Notes under the pieces: generated by a model
What the model was told of the DNA's origin: nothing
Seen by the model: the letters and a program-made list of their open reading frames with translations, nothing else
The model's database searches: none
Program-made: the position numbers and the translations under genes
From: Kappaphycus alvarezii
Lineage: Eukaryota > Rhodophyta > Florideophyceae > Gigartinales > Solieriaceae
Assembly: GCA_002205965.3 (NCBI GenBank)
Contig: NADL03000058.1
Span: forward strand, 186,001-250,000
Length of the DNA: 64,000 bases
Direction of reading: 5' to 3'
Shown here: piece after piece, positions 23,634 through 33,909 of the stretch
Position numbering within the stretch: the first letter of the stretch is position 1
How the letters are laid out: each line of letters opens with the position of its first letter

Positions 23634-25459
23634 GTGCATATCCTTTCAGTGAAATCTCAGGGAAGATTGTTGTCGTTTGTCGTAGAATTCAACGGAAAGG
23701 ATAAGCAATTCTCAATCGCCAGAGTGAAGAAATACCGTACAGGTAGGAGTGCCGACGTTGTCAACGGAAACAGCAATACAGATCTTAACAGCGGAGACAA
23801 TGCAGAAATAAGGGAGCCCCAGCAAAGAGGTGGCCCGCGTGCCGCTGTCGATGTAGTCGTAGATGAGTTGAGGTATATCGCGTCTGATCAAGCTCAACAT
23901 GAACCGTTGGACGTCAGTGAGTTTATCACATCGGATTCATTCATTACTGAGGTCTTAAAGCCTGGTGATCATAGAACCAGTAGCCCAAAGTTTAAGGAGG
24001 CCATAGGAAAAGAGGTACAGGGCTTAACTAACAGACATGTATTCAACGTGGTTAAAAAGAGGGACGTTACAGACGGGGCAAACATATTAGGTGGCAGATT
24101 TGTGCTGGCACTAGCAAACCCGGGGACGCCAAATGAGAGGCCAAAGGAAAGATACATTATCCAGGGGCAGAAAGATGTGGAAAAAGATTTTGTTGTGCAT
24201 AATATGCCCGTCATGCAGCAACGGTCGACTCGATTGATTGTATCCTTTGCTGCGTTGAAAGACTTTAGGCATTTTAGCAATGATATAAGCCAAGCTTACC
24301 TTCAGAGTAAGGACCCACTCGGACGCGATGTATACCTGCAGCCACGTATTTCTGATATGTCACATTTCAATATCCGTTCGGATGAGATCTTCCAGTTACG
24401 TCGACCGTTGTACGGGCTATGTGATAGTGGGGACTATTGGATGCATACTATTCACGAATACCTTTAAGGTACTATCAGCTTGATACCTTCCTGTGGTGAC
24501 ACATCAATGTACACGTGGAGGGGGGAGGAAAAATCCGAGATCTCTGGAATCTTTGGTATTTATGTAGACTTTCTTGGAGCGGGGAATTCAGAACTTCTTG
24601 ATATCATCAACCGTATTGCAGAATACTTTGAATCAAAGCCATTCGAATGGGATGAACTCAATTTCTTTGGGTTGAACATCAAGAGATATGAGAACGGCTC
24701 AATTGAGATCAGCCAAAAGGAATACATTTCCAGACTTGGTCTGATGCCTCAGGATGCAAATTTCAGTACCTTCCGTAGATATCTAGCTGCACTTGCTTGG
24801 TATACACATTAAAGACCTGACATCATGTGGCTGGTGAAAAAAACAGCACAAGTCACTGAAGAACGATTCTGTCAGGATTCTATTAGTCAAATGAATAAGG
24901 CTATACGGAAAGTGAAACGGCAATATGTGTCTCTTCTTTACCCTCAACTGGATGAAGCTTCATCACATCTTCGAGTGTATACGGGCGCTTCCTTTGGCAC
25001 AAACTACGACCTCAACTCCCAGTTTGGACACATTATCCATCTCTGTGATGATGGTAATAAATGCCATATTCTGGACTATTGCAGTCGAAAATCGAAAAGA
25101 ATGGTGCGTGCAATATAAGGTGGAGAAGTATATGCCTTTTCGGATGGATTTGATGCATAATTTATAATTAAAGACGCCTTGCAAGATATTTATGGTAAGA
25201 ATATCCCAATACGTATGCTCGCAGATTCAAACAGTTATTTGATGTTATAAAAAAATCATCTGCAACAATAGAACGCAGATTAATGATCGATATTGCTGCT
25301 GCAAGGGAGGCCTACAACAAGTTAGAGATATCAGAGGTTAGTCTAGTGCGTGGGGCGGACAATGCGGAAGATGCATTTACCAAGGTAACTACCAATAAGT
25401 CGTTCTTGTCTATCCTATCCCTGGCGTTGACAAAACGGAAGTTGTTCAGTGGGTAATTC
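23634..25459 (+). pseudogene. copia I reverse transcriptase and RNase H
   Basis: The RT (23.99-24.81 kb) has NDISQAYLQSKDPLGRDVYL, with the first catalytic Asp, and LRRPLYGLCDSGDYW. The active-site box reads GIYVDFLGAGN: the second Asp of YVDD is Phe, a two-base change, so polymerase activity is lost. ISQKEYISRLG and RRYLAALAWYTH follow. RNase H (24.83-25.46 kb) has VYTGASFGTN, with Gly for the first Asp (family TDASF). It then has FGHIIHL, SRKSKRMVRAI and a C-terminal VRGADNAEDAFTKV. TAA and TAG stops and at least four shifts are present. Confidence 0.85.
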
Positions 25460-25493
25460 GAGATAGAATGGCTCGTATGTAGAGTGATAGGAG

Positions 25494-25809
25494 TGTGAAT
25501 CATGTAGTTTAAGGTACACAGAAAAGGTGTGATTGCTGTAAGCCCATCGCGATGTTATCTTTATAGTGTTCCGTATTTTATGTTTTTGCTTTAGTTCTCA
25601 TATTCTATTGCGCAATATCAATCTTGTATTCTGGGGTAAAAATGCAGAAAGTCTTGGACTCGAACCTTCCCTCTTAGGGAACGAGTGGAGATGAGACAAC
25701 AGGGAAAACGATTGCAACCTTCAACCACAGCACTCCGCCGTCGGGGTGTAACAAAGAAAGCTTCTCAAATACCGGTTGTCGGTATTTCAATTGTCCCAGA
25801 GTATCTACT
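25494..25809 (+). repeat. copia I 3' LTR (316 bp)
   Basis: TGTGAATCATGTAG to GTATCTACT. The terminal CA seen in the 5' LTR has become CT. Followed by CTCAT. Confidence 0.9.
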
Positions 25810-25814
25810 CTCAT

Positions 25815-25934
25815 AGGTGGCCTTGGCGGCATATTTCCGCTACACTAGAGTAGCGCGCCAAAACATAAAACTTAAGATTCAACACAAATATTGTACTGTA
25901 CATCCCAACCCCGTTACCTGCACCCACTCTGACA
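25815..25934 (-). repeat. 235-bp LTR-like repeat, copy 1, second part
   Basis: It continues the repeat cut by copia I: GAGTAGCGCGCCAAA and CCGTTACCTGCACCCACTC match 33220-33300. On the minus strand it starts TGTCAGAGTGGGT. Confidence 0.8.
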
Positions 25935-25959
25935 CTTGCCTTGCGATCCTCTTTTGTCT

Positions 25960-26303
25960 TCAGGAGGCGAAACTGACGGCAGTGACTCGAGCGGCTCCTT
26001 CCGCCGCCAGGGTTTCTTGCGGTTCAAGAGGCCCCAAAGGCGACATCGTCGGCGTAGATGCGGCAGCGCTTCCAAGGCGCTTGACCAGGTGATGAGAGCG
26101 GTGGCTGCGAGGGTGACTGCGGCGGGAGCGGCGGGGCGGCGATTTCGGCGGCTGTGGTGGCGACTGCGGCGAAGGCATGGACAGCGAGGGTTTATCCTGC
26201 TCTTTCTCCTGCAAGCGATCCTCCCATACTTCTGCCAGCTCCTTGAACGCAGCACTGGCCGCCTAGGCTGCCACGATTGCGGTCATTACTTCCCTCTTTA
26301 ACA
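25960..26303 (-). pseudogene. small GC-rich Pro/Ser/Arg-rich protein, one stop
   Basis: On the minus strand a frame of about 114 codons starts MLKREVMTAIVAA, has one TAG, then continues AFKELAEVWEDRLQEKEQDK, a Pro-rich run (SPQSPPQPPKSPPRRSRRS) and a His/Arg/Ser patch to a stop at 25960. Its GC content is clearly higher than that of neighbouring DNA. The helical Lys/Glu N-terminus followed by a proline-rich basic region could be an accessory DNA-binding protein of a transposon, but no Myb or zinc motif is visible. I do not assign a family. Confidence 0.35.
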
Positions 26304-26499
26304 TGTGTAGAGTTTGTGACGTGCTTCCCCCAGCGATATTGTCTCCGCCGCTGTTAACTTTCACTCATATCTACTGCTAGCTTTATCCGAAAGTCTTGCG
26401 CTCATTCCCTTCAACCCTGCCCCTTCGGTCTGTTGCACTTGCTAGGTATTGTTTCATTTACTTTAATTTGTTTGTGGAACCGCTGTATAAAACTACTAT

Positions 26500-27389
26500 T
26501 AAAGCCCCATGCGGTCTGCCCTGCTTAACCTTCAACCCCTTTCCGCAATGTCAACTGGACCCGGCATTCAAAAACTCATACCGGACTCCGAATCCTGCTG
26601 CCTTGAACACTTGGCGGTCAAATATCTTCACCACGGTTTTTTGCCGGTTAGTTCATCCCAGGCCTTTTTGCAAATATATGGTGTGTGGTCACCTCAGTTG
26701 TCGATGGGCCTGTTGCACCCCGCGCATTGTAGCGACAAATTGTATTCAAACACCTGAACTCCTAGGTGGCGGCGTTGCATGACTGACCACATCTTATCAT
26801 AGATTCGGCTGGCTGCAGACGGACGCGCGGAGAGAAATGTTGCAGCAGGCGTCTCTAAGTATTCCTGGCGGCGGATTATTTGCCAAACATCTGCTTTAGT
26901 GTGCAGAGCGGGGATTGGAAACCTATCCTCTTCGTCTTCTTTAAAGAATAACTTTGCTGCACACTTGCACCAGGCTCGGTACAAATGCCGTGGGCATATT
27001 CGTGCTTTTTTGACAGACTCAGCGCTGTCAGTGTCTCCGGGAGACCATCATGTCAGTCAAAGAAGCTTGGGTGGAGTCGTCAAGCAAACTAGACAAGGTG
27101 GCTACCAGCGTATGCACAGCTTTGTGCAGGGTTCTGATATACGCCAGGATCATCCTGGCATCGGACTTCTTCAGAATGGATGAGGCTGGCCGCATGCGAC
27201 CGATAGATTCAAAGTTGCCACGGGGGTGAATCCGTGGCCTCCGAGGCGCAACCGAAGTGCCGCTTGCTGGCAGACCGCACTTGTTATCGGCACGTTGTTT
27301 GCCAGCGAGTGATATTGCATCTGTCTTTGATCAAATATCGTTGCAAGGACGCTTGTTGCACCCAACGGTGTTAGCTGCTTGCATGCCAA
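26500..27389 (-). mobile_element. non-LTR retrotransposon copy C, C-terminal half
   Basis: Read on the minus strand, KQLTPLGATSVLATIFDQRQ (27380 on) and QMQYHSLANNVPITSAV align with copy B VKLTPPNVTTAIAQQFD and QMQFYSPSNHMPMTDTV. The 26984-26694 piece (MYRAWCKCAAKLF; FLSARPSAASRIYDKMW) aligns with copy B (LYQAWCESSAKCF; ILTAHPCVVTHIYDDLR). A Cx2C...H-x4-C finger (26726-26670, CAGC then GDHTPYIC) is conserved, with a stop codon inside it. Further on, KIFDRQVFKAAGFGVRYEF aligns with copy B KVLGKNLFKAAEAGVHYEV. The RT domain is missing: the GTAC-rich minisatellite sits where it should begin. Confidence 0.8.
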
Positions 27390-27420
27390 GGCAAAAATAC
27401 GGTGAAGGTGGAGCCGGCAC

Positions 27421-27625
27421 TGGGCAGTATACTGTACACTTCGTACAGTTTACATTTTCTTGTACAATGCACTTTATACTGTACTGAACATTCATCACAC
27501 TATACATAAGGCACACTGTACATTGGTCACACCGTACATTGGTTAAACTGTACTGTACATTGGGCACACTGTGCATCCGGAGCACTGTACTGTACATCCG
27601 GCACATTGTATGCTTACAGTGCCGA
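27421..27625. repeat. GTAC-rich degenerate minisatellite (cluster 4)
   Basis: From 27509 to 27612, five or six units of 17-20 bp related to CACACTGTACATTGG follow one another (…CACTGTACATTGGT, CACACCGTACATTGGTT, ACTGTACTGTACATTGGG, CACTGTGCATCCGG, CACTGTACTGTACATCCGG). Looser GTAC words extend to 27425. Confidence 0.85.
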
Positions 27626-28299
27626 GACCTGTCCCCCCTTTTGATATTGAAACTGGCTTGGTGCCATCGGATCGCATGGGCCGTAAGCGACGAGCGGTTG
27701 AAGCGACTTGTCGAAAGACTTGTTGCGGACGCGAGCCTGGAGACTTGACCCAAAGCGGTACTTGCCGCTTTTCTGCTTCGACCGGTACTACGGGGCGGAT
27801 AACGGTGATGTCCAACTGGAGAGTATCGTGGACGGGATGTCGTGGTGTACTGCCTATAGTTCCTGGCGATCTGACGGAGAAACTTCCGCGAGAGGTTGGC
27901 TTGGCTTTAAAAGTGAACCCGGCTTGCCGTCAGTAGCCTCCTCCGGACGCTTCTTAGGGATTGGTTGAACCAGTCTCGTGCATTCAGTGATTTAGCAGGC
28001 AGCTGAAATCACGCCTTACCCAGCGAGTCATGCTGTGGGCCGGGTGTCCGACATCTAGGGACCCTTGCAGTTATGTGAGGTACCTGGCCTCGTCTTAAAT
28101 CGCATACGACTGAGGTTAGAGATGAAATATCGAACTATCTACAGGGTCCGACTCTGCTCTCGAGAAATACAGATCTTCTGTTTCCAGTTGCGATTCCATG
28201 ATGCCTATTCCTCCAACTGCCCTGTCCTGGATTCGGCGGAGGTCGTATAGTCTTACCACCGCCTCCGGCAAATCTGTTTTAGGTGTCCAGTGGGCTGAT
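27626..28299. other. unassigned stretch between copy C and the gypsy 3 integrase
   Basis: Minus-strand frames look partly protein-like (LQLDITVIRPVVPVEAEKRQ and PKKRPEEATDGKPGSLLK, 27960-27600; SAHWTPKTDLPEAVVRLYDL, 28300-28130). None matches a motif I know. They may be the 3' part of the gypsy element or of copy C. Confidence 0.3.
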
Positions 28300-28499
28300 G
28301 ATCGTCCGCTCAATTTCACCTTGAATTGACTTATTTATTCTCCAATGTCGTCGTTTCTTCTTATTTTCGCGTCTGATATCTTTTCAATCAACCTCAAGGT
28401 GTCCGGAAATACTCCTTTTTGGATTACAGCTTTCCCGCACATTATTGCCGATCTTCGATGGCTATTTGCGTGGGCTCTTGCTCTTTTCTTCAAATTCGA

Positions 28500-29364
28500 A
28501 ATAGGAGGTATCTAACACTCCTGAGTCATTCTTTAACGATATTAGGACCGATACAGTGCTTGATTATTTTCATCTTTTCGATTTTATTGAACTCTACCGA
28601 CCACAAAAGGACGAGATCTCCAGTATTGAATTTCGTTGGGTTATCGCGCTAGTCGCACTCTTTACTGGCTCTTCTCTTCGATCTTTTTCTCATCTGGAGC
28701 ACGTTCTTGTACAGCCGGTATAATATCACCGTCAAGTTTTCTGCTTCGCCCTGAAGACACACTGTATCTATTTATCCCCAAACATCAAAGGGTTCTATTC
28801 CGGACATGGACTTATATGGAGTTATGCCTGTTGCTGCTCAAATCTCTGTGTTATATCGCATGCGTGCCAGCGACATGGTCATCACAGTCGATATGTCCAG
28901 GAGAGACGAAGCTGGAAATATCTTTAACCGAAGTTCGATTCCAAAGTTCCACTATCTCGTTGGCCTGCAGATGCAAGGGATAGGTCTGAATATGTCCAAT
29001 TACTAACTGCTCCGTTATATTTGTCATCACTTCACCCGTTAAGTTTGGACCTCCATCAGACAAGATATGTTCCATTGGTCGAAATACTGAGAACCATTCC
29101 TCGATCAGCATTTTTGCCATATTCTCTGCCTACTCATCACGGATTGTCTGCGCTCTGAAAAAGCGGGTGAGAACATCCACCATTGCCAGAACCTTGAGAT
29201 TTCCTTTTCGAGCGAGGTGTGATTGTTTGGACATCGAATGCGACAGTCTGGAATCTTCTTTCCGGGTAAACGATATCTAGGTGAGCCTGATCACCCGGTC
29301 GTCTGTCCTCTGCTACCGTACATGGTAAAAAATTCTTGATGTGGGTTACAGCGTCGTTAGCCAT
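28500..29364 (-). pseudogene. gypsy 3 integrase
   Basis: The N-terminal part is 29364-29137 (FLPCTVAEDRRPGDQ; HLDIVYPERRFQTVAFDV). In the catalytic core (29120-28851), RPMEHILSDGGPNLTGEV holds the second catalytic Asp in the SDGGPNF-type motif. YPLHLQANEIVELWNRT corresponds to the family YHPQANG.VERxNRT, keeping Glu. Beyond it TGITPYKSMSGIEPF is the conserved TPxxxxxGxxP tail, and GDLVLLWSVEF resembles the C-terminal GDxVLL strand. Two frameshifts and several stops. In an active element it would join cDNA to the chromosome. Confidence 0.8.
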
Positions 29365-29612
29365 GCCTTTTCACCAGCATCTGGGCCGCAATCTGGCTAA
29401 AGTCTTCCTCAAACCGTAGTTCCCGGTGAGTTTTGAGCCGTGTACCCATACCCGTTCGATCACTGCGGTCACCAAGGACCTTGGTGCTACAACTGTCATC
29501 TCGCCCCTACCGCAGTAGCGGAGTAGCCCTACATCGTCGAAGAGAAGTTCCTTCTTGTCTTCTGCGAACTAATTCACATTTTAAAACTTCCTCCTTTGTT
29601 CGAGAACGATAT

Positions 29613-31080
29613 CTACATCACTTGTTTTTTCCATCTTGACTGGTTGTACAGACCTGCTTTCTTCTCCTGCTGCACCAGAATTAAATCACCCCCTTTTTCG
29701 ACGACTTCTGCCACCCTTTCTTTCTCCGCCATGTCTTCGGCTATTTCAGGGTGACCTGTGAATCCTTGACAAAGCGGCTTGTGGACTGTGTCCCTACTCA
29801 AGGTGTTTGGAACGACCAGTTCGGGTCCATTTCGGTGCTCAACGATGAAATCATAGTACTGAATCTCTACTACCCATCTAGCCAGCGTTTGCTTAGGGTC
29901 TTTCAGTCCTAGTAGCCATTTAAGAGACAAGTTGTCCGTGACAATTATGAACTTCTCCCCATGGAGATAATGCCTCCACTTCGGAAGTGCATGGACCACC
30001 GCCAGGCACTCTCTTTTTGTTGGTGCGTAGTTCCTCTCTGCCTTACGGAGTAGGCGGCTGGTCAATGATACTGGTTGCAATTTTAGGTCTCTATTCTTTT
30101 GAAGAAAGCACTACTCCGAGGCTGTATGAACATGCATAAGACTTAATAATTTTCTCTGCCCCTCTCCGTGGTGAAGCTAGTATGACTGGGTCACTTAGCT
30201 GGTACTTCAGCTCTTTCCATGCCTTTCTTTGCGCTTTTACCCTCAGCGTTCCTTCCAATCTGGAATTATCAGGTTCTGTCCGCGCATTTCTTATTGGGCA
30301 GCCCGGTTACTTTAAGCACATCGTACAGGGGAGCCGCGATATCGGCAAACTGATCCAGGAAGTCAGCGAAGAAGTTCATCAACCCAAGAAGCCCCATGAG
30401 CTTATCGCCTGAAGCGGGCTCGAAAAGGTTTTTTAGGCCTCTGTGTGATGATAAGATGGTTTCAGCCCGTCTTCGTCTACTAGATGGCCCAGGACTTCTG
30501 CAATACGGACTCCAAACGCACACTTGGATAGCTTGAGACGGACTCCGGCTGTAAGCAGCCTGTCCAGGACAGCTGCTAGAGAGTCCAAGTTTTCGTCTTC
30601 CCCAATGGTACCGACACTTTTGTTGTCCATGAAAGCCAGAAAATCCTTCCCTTTTCAGTCTCCAAGAATACTGTTGACTACGCGCTGAAATGTTCCTGGA
30701 GAATTCTTTGTTCCCATCGGTAACCTGGTGTATTGTAGGAGTCTAAAGACAGTCTGTAACGCAGTAGCTTCTTGAAATCCGGGAGTATCTCGACTTGGAA
30801 GAACCCATCCGTCAGGTCGAATACAGAGTATACCTCACTTGAGGCCAGCAAATCCAGGATTTATCATGTTTTTCACGGGTACGAGTCGGTAAATGGAAGC
30901 GAATTCAGCTTTCCGAAAGTCTGATGTAACTCGTAGCCCCCATATTTTTTCTTGACGAAGACATTGTTGGTTGTCCAAGGCGATACGGCCGGTTCCAGGA
31001 CTCCCAATGTCAGTAGCTTCTCCATGACCGACTGATAAACTTCTTCTTATTTCGACGAACGTCGTCTCATTGGCTCGCAT
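29613..31080 (-). pseudogene. gypsy 3 reverse transcriptase and RNase H
   Basis: RT pieces: WGLRVTSDFRKAEFASIYRL (about 30.95 kb, normally RxCVDYRxLN); PMGTKNSPGTFQRVVNSILGD (about 30.70 kb, the family APATFQ motif); and FLAFMDNKSVGTIGEDENL (30630 on), where YxDD reads FMDN, so one catalytic Asp is lost. LTAGVRLKLSKCAFG and LGHLVDEDGLKP follow, as is typical. The connection domain has LLGLMNFFADFLDQFADIAAP. In RNase H (30080-29613), YAPTKRECLAVVHALPKW and FIIVTDNLSLKWLL are well preserved. The QPVSLTSRLL start matches P..F.SR.L. Confidence 0.85.
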
Positions 31081-31178
31081 ATTGGTTGGACACCAAGTAG
31101 AGGTTTATCTTGTGTTGCATGCCATGTATTCTTCCCAGACCTTTGAAGATGGCTATTCGTTACCGAAGGAGATCACGT

Positions 31179-31256
31179 AAGGCTTTCAATTGGCCTCTTT
31201 AATGGTAAATTCGCTAAAAGGCTTTCAATTGGCTTCTTTCTTGGAAAATTAGCTAA
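31179..31256. repeat. 39-bp tandem duplication inside gypsy 3
   Basis: AAGGCTTTCAATTGGC begins each of two 39-bp units (31179-31217, 31218-31256), which differ at a handful of positions. The length is a multiple of three. Confidence 0.85.
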
Positions 31257-31543
31257 AATTCATCTCCAAAGTCGCCTTGCCCACATCGGAATCCTCAATT
31301 ACAGCGTACACCTCCTCGTTGGTTTGGGTCTCTGGACTTCCGTTCTGCTGCTTAGGGGTCCTTCCACTCTCCTTATATCCACTTTGATGGAGGCTATGTC
31401 CCGCTTTAAGTCGACCAAGAGTCCTCTGGACCTCCAAAATCTTCTCCAATTAGTATCTTGTCGGAAAGAGTTCTCATAAGCCTCACAGGCTTTGTAAACA
31501 CCTGGCCCCAGAACGAGAACTTTAGTCGTCCCGCACCAGTGAG

Positions 31544-33050
31544 TTAGACCGGGGAACCGTCGGCAGACTCTGCTTCTTCCTCACTGAAGCGCACGATCTC
31601 TCTCTGGTTCTTCCGGAATAAGGTGTTGTCAACCAATATGGAAAGAGCAGCTGTATCAAATTGTATTGTAAGTCTTTCGCCAAAAGCTTCGGGTTCCACG
31701 GCAACTTTTTCCTCTTCCAATCCGTGTGGCCATGTCAGATAACTACAGGAACAAAACTGCTCGTGACTGTCTTCCATGCATGGGTGCCGAGATTTAATTC
31801 TGTGACGGAGGCCCTGGCCTCCCATGTCCTTCCCCGCCTGGTGGTTTGATTTATACTGTAGACGGGAATCAGACATCCGTTTCCGCCAGCCTTTAGCAAG
31901 ATAGCCCGTCTTCTTGCAGTAGATGCACTTGAACGGAGCTCCTCGATGTTCAGACTGTGTCTATGGTCGCCCTATTGGCTCCCTAACTTCTCATACGTAT
32001 TCTCTGGAGGCATTGTGCTGATATGGAACCATTCGAGAGACCAGACTGACCATCTTATCAAAGCTCCCGTTTACCACCATGGCATGTTGCCTTAGCTTGG
32101 GCGGTAGGCCAGCTTTGAATCTGTGCACCAACATATTGTTGGTTACCGGGATTTGGAAAACACAGGCTCCTGATCTTATACGCTCTGAGCTCAATTCGAT
32201 TGACTCACATCGCTCATCCCATTGAATTGTGAAGAATTTCTCAGGCAAGTCGGCTAGTTGGTCATCATTAAATAATCTTTCTTCCAGTTTGCCCCAAAGA
32301 AAGACCATGGATGCCCCTAAATATGTGTTTTAAACGTCCTCGTATACTCCTTTGGCCTCTTAGTCAAATGCAAAAGGTAGATGCTTTCTCTAGTCTTCGA
32401 GCTGTACTGGAAATTCTCCTAGGAGACGGGTCCGAGTGCGTTTGGCATCCACGAAAGAGCCATCTCCGACTCTGTGGCCCTTGCTGGATTCCAATTCAGC
32501 CTTCTACAGCTTGTAAACGACATTAATTGGTATAAACTCGTCGTTGGTGTCTTTTCCTTCTACCGCCGAGGTTGCTACGGTATTTCTATTTCATTGATTG
32601 GTGTTATCTGAGGGCCCCAAGGACGAGTCCCCTTTTGCCTTGATGGACTCCGAAAGCTATACGATAACCGCTAGAACCCTTTTTAGACTCTCCATCACCT
32701 CAGCAAGACCATTTTTGATGAACTGAGTGGTAACATTATCTTATACCAAAGTCCGAAATTGCTCTGGGTCCTCTACGTTCAGAACGGCTTGAGTTTCCGT
32801 GTTAGTAGTGCCCGATAACGAAGCTTCTTTTACCACGCCGGCCGAGTTATCCACGGTCCGAGGGCGTTACATATCTTATTATTTTTCTTACTTACACACT
32901 TACCTCGCTTGATCTCTTTTGCTGAATTCTCTCGCCGACAGGATTTTTCAAGCAAAAACCGATTCTTAAAATCCTTCACCGACGTCTCGATGGTCCGACC
33001 TTGGATACCTAGTGACAACTTCTTGTCGAATGCGTCGACAATTCTCGCAA
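31544..33050 (-). pseudogene. gypsy 3 gag and protease region
   Basis: The N-terminal gag part is LLHFARIVDAFDKKLSLG (33060-33000). The capsid-like part is 32308-31991 (WGKLEERLFNDDQLADLPEK; NNMLVHRFKAGLPPKLRQHA). The zinc knuckle site (31.94-31.90 kb) reads CIYCKKTGYLAKGW: two Cys remain, but the His is Tyr and the last Cys is Trp, so zinc binding is lost. The protease candidate is TIQFDTAALSILVD (about 31.66 kb), resembling a degraded ALVDTGA motif. Stops and shifts are frequent between 32.3 and 32.8 kb. Confidence 0.7.
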
Positions 33051-33071
33051 AATGCAATAAAATCGAATTTA

Positions 33072-33305
33072 TGTCGCGGGTACCTCGTAGAGTAAGCCAC
33101 AAGCGCTTAACCAAGTTGCGTCTCCACAAAATGATGTCCTTTGTGCTCCAGGTCCACGGAGGCACAGGCGTTTACATAGACCATATAGGTGACCTTAGGG
33201 CGTATTTACGTTACATTAGAGTAGCGCGCCAAAGTATAAATTAAAATTCAACACAAATATTTTTACTGCAAATCCCGACACCCGTTACCTGTACCCACCC
33301 TAACA
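33072..33305 (-). repeat. 235-bp LTR-like repeat, copy 2 (uninterrupted)
   Basis: On the minus strand it runs TGTTAGGGTGGGTACAGG...GGTACCCGCGACA, i.e. TG...CA. It contains TTTATACTTT as a possible TATA box. It is the uninterrupted counterpart of 19601-19715 plus 25815-25934. GTACTGTAG follows at its right end. A gag-like reading frame of gypsy 3 starts inside it and leaves leftwards. Confidence 0.75.
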
Positions 33306-33392
33306 GTACTGTAGTTGAATGTCAGTAGATGTAGCGGCTACTGATACGAATTATGTGGATGCGGCTCAAGTTGATAGTTTGTTAGTTATTTA

Positions 33393-33480
33393 TGTTGTAC
33401 TGTATGCTTTCAGTTGGTTCACAGCCTACAGCTAATATAGGTACCCGTGGTACGGTACTTTACAGGACAGTACAGTATGC
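33393..33480. repeat. GTAC-rich cluster 5 (loose)
   Basis: GTTGTACTGTATGC, GGTACGGTACTTTACAGGAC and AGTACAGTATGC words over about 90 bp, right of the 235-bp repeat copy 2. Confidence 0.6.
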
Positions 33481-33909
33481 AGAACTTTTTGGCACCAGTA
33501 GACCTTTTGAGGAGTTGTGCAGTTTTCAAGCAGTCAGTGAATTTAACTTTAGTGAACATGGCATATTCCCGTATGATGCGAGTAAATTCATATTTACGCA
33601 CCAATTTTCAAAGACTGCCAAGTTTTAGTAAAAAATCATCCTCCCAGTATTTACGCGGTAAATGCCGGACAAACAGTAAATTAAGAGTGACCGCGCCAAC
33701 AAAGATATCAAAGTGTCAATTACGCAATGACTGGATAAATACGAAATTTTTCTGTCTCGTGCTATCTTTAGAACCAAAATAAGTTTTGCACTTGACTCGT
33801 GGGGCCATAAATTAGAATCATTGCCCCAGATCGACACTTTCTTCGTTTACCAATGCTAAAACACTACTTTGATCAAAGCTCTAACCACACCTTTTCCCTC
33901 TATCGAAAA

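Larger units (their letters stand above)
19716..25809 (+). mobile_element. complete Ty1/copia retrotransposon copia I, old and inactive
   Basis: LTRs (19716-20034 and 25494-25809), a 5-bp target duplication and domains in copia order (gag, protease, integrase, RT, RNase H) define a 6.1-kb element. It is nested in the 235-bp LTR-like repeat. The pol carries LRRPLYGLCDSGDYW in the RT. This is the DSGDYW variant of the copia YGLKQA motif, which marks a subgroup distinct from copia II. LTR divergence near 10%, more than ten stops or shifts, and lost catalytic residues in RT and RNase H show it is long dead. No tRNA primer-binding match was recognised after the 5' LTR. A purine-rich AGAGTGATAGGAG directly precedes the 3' LTR. 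Confidence 0.92.
28300..33050 (-). mobile_element. Ty3/gypsy retrotransposon, minus strand (gypsy 3)
   Basis: Domains run gag, protease, RT, RNase H, integrase from right to left, the gypsy order. Gag is at 33.05-31.9 kb, protease about 31.65 kb, RT 31.08-30.27 kb, RNase H 30.08-29.61 kb and integrase 29.36-28.5 kb. All domains are recognisable but frameshifted, with several stops. A 234-bp LTR-like repeat (33072-33305) abuts the gag end. It is a candidate 5' LTR, though no tRNA-type primer site follows it and the matching 3' LTR is not in the expected place. Confidence 0.85.

Noticed and set aside
20626..25459. Reassigned stop codon to explain interrupted copia I frames
   Set aside because: TAA, TAG and TGA all interrupt coding stretches in the window, and frameshifts are also present.
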